64,000 bases of DNA from Bog-756 sp963738545 (GTDB lineage: Bacteria > Actinomycetota > Acidimicrobiia > Acidimicrobiales > RAAP-2), in assembly GCA_963738545.1 (NCBI GenBank), contig CAVTXA010000002.1, positions 124,001-188,000 on the forward strand. Reading direction: 5' to 3'. Positions 61,250-64,000 of the stretch are shown here, one piece after another. Under the pieces are notes generated by a model. It had not been told where the DNA came from. It was given only the letters and a program-made list of their open reading frames with translations, and did not search any database. The translations under genes and the position numbers were made by a program. Within the stretch, counting starts at the first letter, position 1. Each line of letters begins with the position of its first letter.

Positions 61250-62164
61250 GTGCCGGAGACGCGATCGATGCTCGGGATGCCGGGGATGAGATACATACCC
61301 CTCGACGCCCACTCGGCGCTGACCCAGTGGCAGTTCAGCCCGTTCCCCCTCCTGGTCCTCGCCGCGGTGATCGTCACCGCCGCCTGGTACCTGCGGGCCC
61401 GATCGCAGCTGGCGGCGCGGGGACGGCCATGGAGTTGGCACCGCACCCTCTCGTTCGTCACCGGACTGGTGGCCCTGGACGTGGCCCTGCAGTCCCCCGT
61501 GGCCACCTTCACCATGGAGTACTTCCAGGCCCACGTGATCCAGCACCTGCTGCTGATGGTGGTGGCTCCGCCCCTCCTGGCCCTGGGCGCGCCGATGACG
61601 CTGGCCCTGCAGACCTCGGGCCGGGACACCAAGATTCGGCTCCTCGGCATCCTCAACTCCCGGCTGTTCCGGCTGATGACCCACCCGTTGCCGGTGGCGG
61701 TGGCCTACTACTTCTCGATGTTCGCCTTCTTCTTGACCTTCGCCCTCGGCTTCGCCATGGACCACATGTGGCTGATGGACGTGATCAACCTGGTCTTCCT
61801 GTTCGCCTCCACCTTGTTCTGGTGGCCGATCGTGGGCCTCGACCCCATTCCCCACTGGAAGATGAGCCACGGTGGCAAGTTGGTCAATCTGCTGATCGGC
61901 GTGCCCATCGAGTCCTTTCTGGGCCTGGCGCTGTTGAGCGCGACCCGACCGGCTGCGTCCATCTACACGGTGGCGGGCACCCACTCCGGGGGAGCGATGC
62001 TGTGGATCGGGGCCGAGCTGTTCACCTTCTTGGCGCTGATCCCGGTCTTCGTCCAGTGGGTCCGATTCGAGGAGCGCAAGGGTGCCCGCTATGACGCCCA
62101 GCTCGACGCCGAGATGGCCGCGTCCGAACTGGACCGCTCGGGCCCAGCCGCCGTCATCGACTGA
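61250..62164 (+). CDS. ctaG: Cytochrome c oxidase assembly factor CtaG (caa3 type)
   Basis: This is a multi-spanning protein involved in copper delivery to cytochrome oxidase, about 304 aa with about seven membrane segments. Conserved features are PLDAHSALTQWQFSPFPLL, SWHRTLSFVTGLV, SPVATFTMEYFQAHVIQHLLLMVVAPPLLALGAP and the LFWWPIVGLDPIPHWKMSHGGKL segment with metal-ligand-like His residues. The start is taken as the GTG at 61250; in-frame ATGs at 61268 and just downstream are possible. No oxidase gene is present in the window. Confidence 0.88.
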   Translation: MPETRSMLGMPGMRYIPLDAHSALTQWQFSPFPLLVLAAVIVTAAWYLRARSQLAARGRPWSWHRTLSFVTGLVALDVALQSPVATFTMEYFQAHVIQHLLLMVVAPPLLALGAPMTLALQTSGRDTKIRLLGILNSRLFRLMTHPLPVAVAYYFSMFAFFLTFALGFAMDHMWLMDVINLVFLFASTLFWWPIVGLDPIPHWKMSHGGKLVNLLIGVPIESFLGLALLSATRPAASIYTVAGTHSGGAMLWIGAELFTFLALIPVFVQWVRFEERKGARYDAQLDAEMAASELDRSGPAAVID

Positions 62165-62216
62165 ACGCCCTCAGCCTGTCCGCCCCCGGCTCGATTTCGG
62201 CCGGGCGGTCAGGCCC

Positions 62217-63287
62217 CTACGGGACAGGGGTGAAGACGTAGGTGTACGGGGTGGAGCGCGGCGCGTTGTAGAACACCACCTTGCCCTTGACGGAGATGCC
62301 GACCACCACCGCCGACGAGCCGACCTGGACGGTCATGGTCCCTTGGGCCGGATAGCTCAGCTTCCTCCCGGCGGGTTGGACCCCGCTGACCAGGGGGGTC
62401 GGTGAACCCGAGCTGGTGACCTGCACCCAGCACGGCCCGGTGGTGGTGATGTCGACGACGAACGCCCGGGTGTTGACCGAGTAGGTGGAGGTCTGCCCGC
62501 TGGACCCGGTGGACACGACGGGGGCGGCCTGCGTCGCGCCCCTGGTCGGGGAGGTCGCTCCCGGGGAGGTCTGGGACCCGCCCGGTTCGACCACCCGGAG
62601 GATGTGGGCCGAGGCCAGCCACTGGGGACGCTGGGCCAGGATGACCGAGCCGGCCAGGGCGAGGATCAGGAGGACGCCGGCCACCCACGTGATGACCTTG
62701 AGGGCCCTGGGCGCCCGCTGCTTGCGCCGGGCCCTGGCCACGGCCCGCTTGCTCTGCTTGAGCTCCTGACGGGGCACCACGGGGAAGGTGCCGGTGGGGG
62801 GACCGGTGGCGGCCACCTCGTAGCCGTAGTTCCCCACCGGGGTGTTCGAACGCCCCCGGACCTTCGGAACCGGCCCCGTCTGGGTGAAGGCGCGCAGGTG
62901 GTCGGGTCCGGTCGATACCGCGGCCACCACGGTGGTGGCGGCCGCCCCGTTGTCGTTGCGCTGAGCCCGCTCGGCAGAGGATGGCGAGGTCGACCAGGCG
63001 TCGATCATCCGGAGGGCGAGCGCGTCGCCGTCGAGACCGAGGAAGGCGGCGTAGCGTCGGAGGGTGGACAGGGCCAGGGCCTGGTCGGGGAGACTGTCGA
63101 GGTCGCCCGACTCCAGCGCTTCGAGCTGGGTGATGGGCCGGCCGAGGCGGTCGTGGACGGCCAGCAGGTCGAGGTCCCGCTCTTCCCGGGCCTCGCGCAG
63201 CAGGGCGCCGATCTCCTCCGCGGAGGAGTCGGTCTCGTCACCTTCGTCATCACGCCGGCGAGTCGCTGCGCCGCGTTGCCGGATCAC
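62217..63287 (-). CDS. RodZ-like helix-turn-helix protein with DUF4115
   Basis: This is a single-span membrane protein of 356 aa. An N-terminal HTH_25 domain (about 25-92, IGALLREAREERDLDLLAVHDRLGRPITQLEALESGD) is followed by a linker. One membrane helix lies at about 198-220 (VITWVAGVLLILALAGSVILA), then a Ser/Thr/Pro stretch and the extracytoplasmic DUF4115 beta domain at the C terminus (FVVDITTTGPCWVQV...). This layout is that of RodZ, which couples MreB to the membrane, but no mreB is in the window and the family in actinobacteria is less well characterised. AGGAG precedes the GTG start. Confidence 0.82.
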   Translation of the reverse strand: MIRQRGAATRRRDDEGDETDSSAEEIGALLREAREERDLDLLAVHDRLGRPITQLEALESGDLDSLPDQALALSTLRRYAAFLGLDGDALALRMIDAWSTSPSSAERAQRNDNGAAATTVVAAVSTGPDHLRAFTQTGPVPKVRGRSNTPVGNYGYEVAATGPPTGTFPVVPRQELKQSKRAVARARRKQRAPRALKVITWVAGVLLILALAGSVILAQRPQWLASAHILRVVEPGGSQTSPGATSPTRGATQAAPVVSTGSSGQTSTYSVNTRAFVVDITTTGPCWVQVTSSGSPTPLVSGVQPAGRKLSYPAQGTMTVQVGSSAVVVGISVKGKVVFYNAPRSTPYTYVFTPVP

Positions 63288-63489
63288 CAGCTGTCTCCTG
63301 ACTCTTCCCCTGGGCTAAGCGTACCTGCTCACTGTCTCTTTTCGGCAAGCCGGCCGACAATCTGAATCTCGGGCACTCCGACACGTCCAATTGGAATGTT
63401 GCGGACGCAACTAGTGTTGTGCGGAGCACAGGGAGCGCGCCACTCTGGGCGCGTGGGGCAACACCCTGCCGAGGACGAGGAGGTTGGTC
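63288..63489. promoter_or_regulatory. Divergent promoter region, RodZ-like / pirin
   Basis: This 202-bp gap is AT-richer than the flanks. It contains TCCAATTGGA (63389-63398), a 10-bp perfect palindrome, and TGTTGCGGACGCAACA-like symmetry near 63400-63420. No gene is seen. Confidence 0.35.
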
Positions 63490-64000
63490 ATGCCAGCAGT
63501 GACCGTGGACGATGTGGGAGCACTACCGAGGATCGGATCGTTGGATCCGGCCGCCAAGACGGGTCGCCCCGTGGTTTCGGTGACGACGGCTCCCGCCGGG
63601 TTCGAAGGTGAGGGGTTCCCCGTGCGACGGGCGTTCGCCGGCGTCGACAGCAGCTCACTCGATCCGTTCATCCACATGGACCAGATGGGCGAGGTGGAGT
63701 ACGCCCCCGGCGAGCCCAAGGGGACGCCCTGGCACCCGCACCGGGGGTTCGAGACCGTGACCTACATGATCGACGGGACGTTCCAGCATCAGGACTCCAT
63801 CGGCGGCGGGGGTCTGATCAGTGACGGGGACACCCAGTGGATGACCGCAGGGGGTGGCATTCTGCACATCGAGGCCCCGCCGGAGGAACTGGTGGCCACG
63901 GGCGGGCTCTTCCACGGCATCCAGCTGTGGGTCAACCTGCCCAGTGCCGACAAGATGATCGCCCCGCGCTACCAGGACATCGGTCGCTCCAACGTCGTGC
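63490..64000 (+). CDS. Pirin family protein (3' end outside window)
   Basis: This is a cupin-fold protein; 170 N-terminal residues are visible. PFIHMDQMGEVEYAPGEPKGTPWHPHRGFETVTYMIDGTFQHQD (in blocks) has the conserved HPHRGFETVTY metal site, and GDTQWMTAGGGILHIEAP is the second pirin motif. Pirins include redox-sensing co-regulators and quercetinases; the specific role is unknown. GAGGAGG precedes the ATG by 6 nt. It is divergent from the RodZ-like gene. Confidence 0.9.
   Translation, partial: MPAVTVDDVGALPRIGSLDPAAKTGRPVVSVTTAPAGFEGEGFPVRRAFAGVDSSSLDPFIHMDQMGEVEYAPGEPKGTPWHPHRGFETVTYMIDGTFQHQDSIGGGGLISDGDTQWMTAGGGILHIEAPPEELVATGGLFHGIQLWVNLPSADKMIAPRYQDIGRSNVV

Noticed and set aside
59513..61984. 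An 823-codon minus-strand open frame opposite DUF427, carbonic anhydrase and ctaG
   Set aside because: It is antisense to three genes with intact motifs and has a shadow-type composition.

Overview
This is a high-GC actinobacterial chromosome segment that contains the replication origin. The order rsmG–parA–parB, jag–yidC–yidD–rnpA–rpmH, dnaA–dnaN–recF–dciA–gyrB–gyrA–tRNA-Ile is the classical actinobacterial origin layout, and the flanks (pcnA, an Rv3909-like gene, murJ, trxB, trxA, cwlM on one side; rpsF–ssb–rpsR–rplI–dnaB and DUF5318–padR–ino1 further left) also match blocks known near the origin in Mycobacterium. Two F420-type LLM oxidoreductases, CoA-linked metabolism and several dienelactone or alpha/beta hydrolases fit a free-living actinobacterium. 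The lineage may be Acidimicrobiia-like, but that is inference, because no rRNA is present.

Layout. 1-6.4 kb: phosphate uptake (pstC partial, pstS with an upstream PHO-box array), an RCK-channel-RCK potassium channel and Lon. 6.4-14.6 kb: accessory metabolism (hydrolases, an LLM enzyme, a CoA transferase, an exonuclease-like enzyme, a methyltransferase with a divergent LysR regulator, a Nudix enzyme). 14.6-18.2 kb: the rpsF-ssb-rpsR-rplI-dnaB operon, read leftward, with a broken-looking but extended S18 gene. 18.2-24.7 kb: panB, an MFS exporter, and a three-gene SDR/reductase/SnoaL operon under a palindromic operator. 24.7-36 kb: padR-ino1, pcnA, the cell-envelope and redox genes (DUF6049-like, murJ, degV, trxB, trxA, cwlM-like). 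36-43 kb: parB, parA, parS sites, rsmG and the jag-yidC-yidD-rnpA-rpmH operon. 43-52.6 kb: dnaA, oriC, dnaN, recF, dciA, gyrB, gyrA, tRNA-Ile. 52.7-64 kb: accessory genes (deaminase, YdeI-like, enoyl-CoA hydratase, a PAS-GGDEF cyclase, LLM/EthD-like pair, DUF427, carbonic anhydrase, CtaG, a RodZ-like protein, partial pirin).

The functional core is replication initiation, segregation and ribosome/RNase P synthesis. The most unusual points are: S18 carries an 85-residue RGG-plus-acidic tail behind an apparent +1 frameshift; the rnpA frame is open across all of rpmH, with start codons 4 nt apart as described in Thermus; a 15-bp inverted repeat carrying two DnaA-like boxes sits beside an AT-rich stretch between cwlM and parB; ParA has a disordered extension of about 210 residues; and the CwlM-like amidase lacks recognisable zinc ligands. 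No insertion sequence, prophage or CRISPR array was seen.
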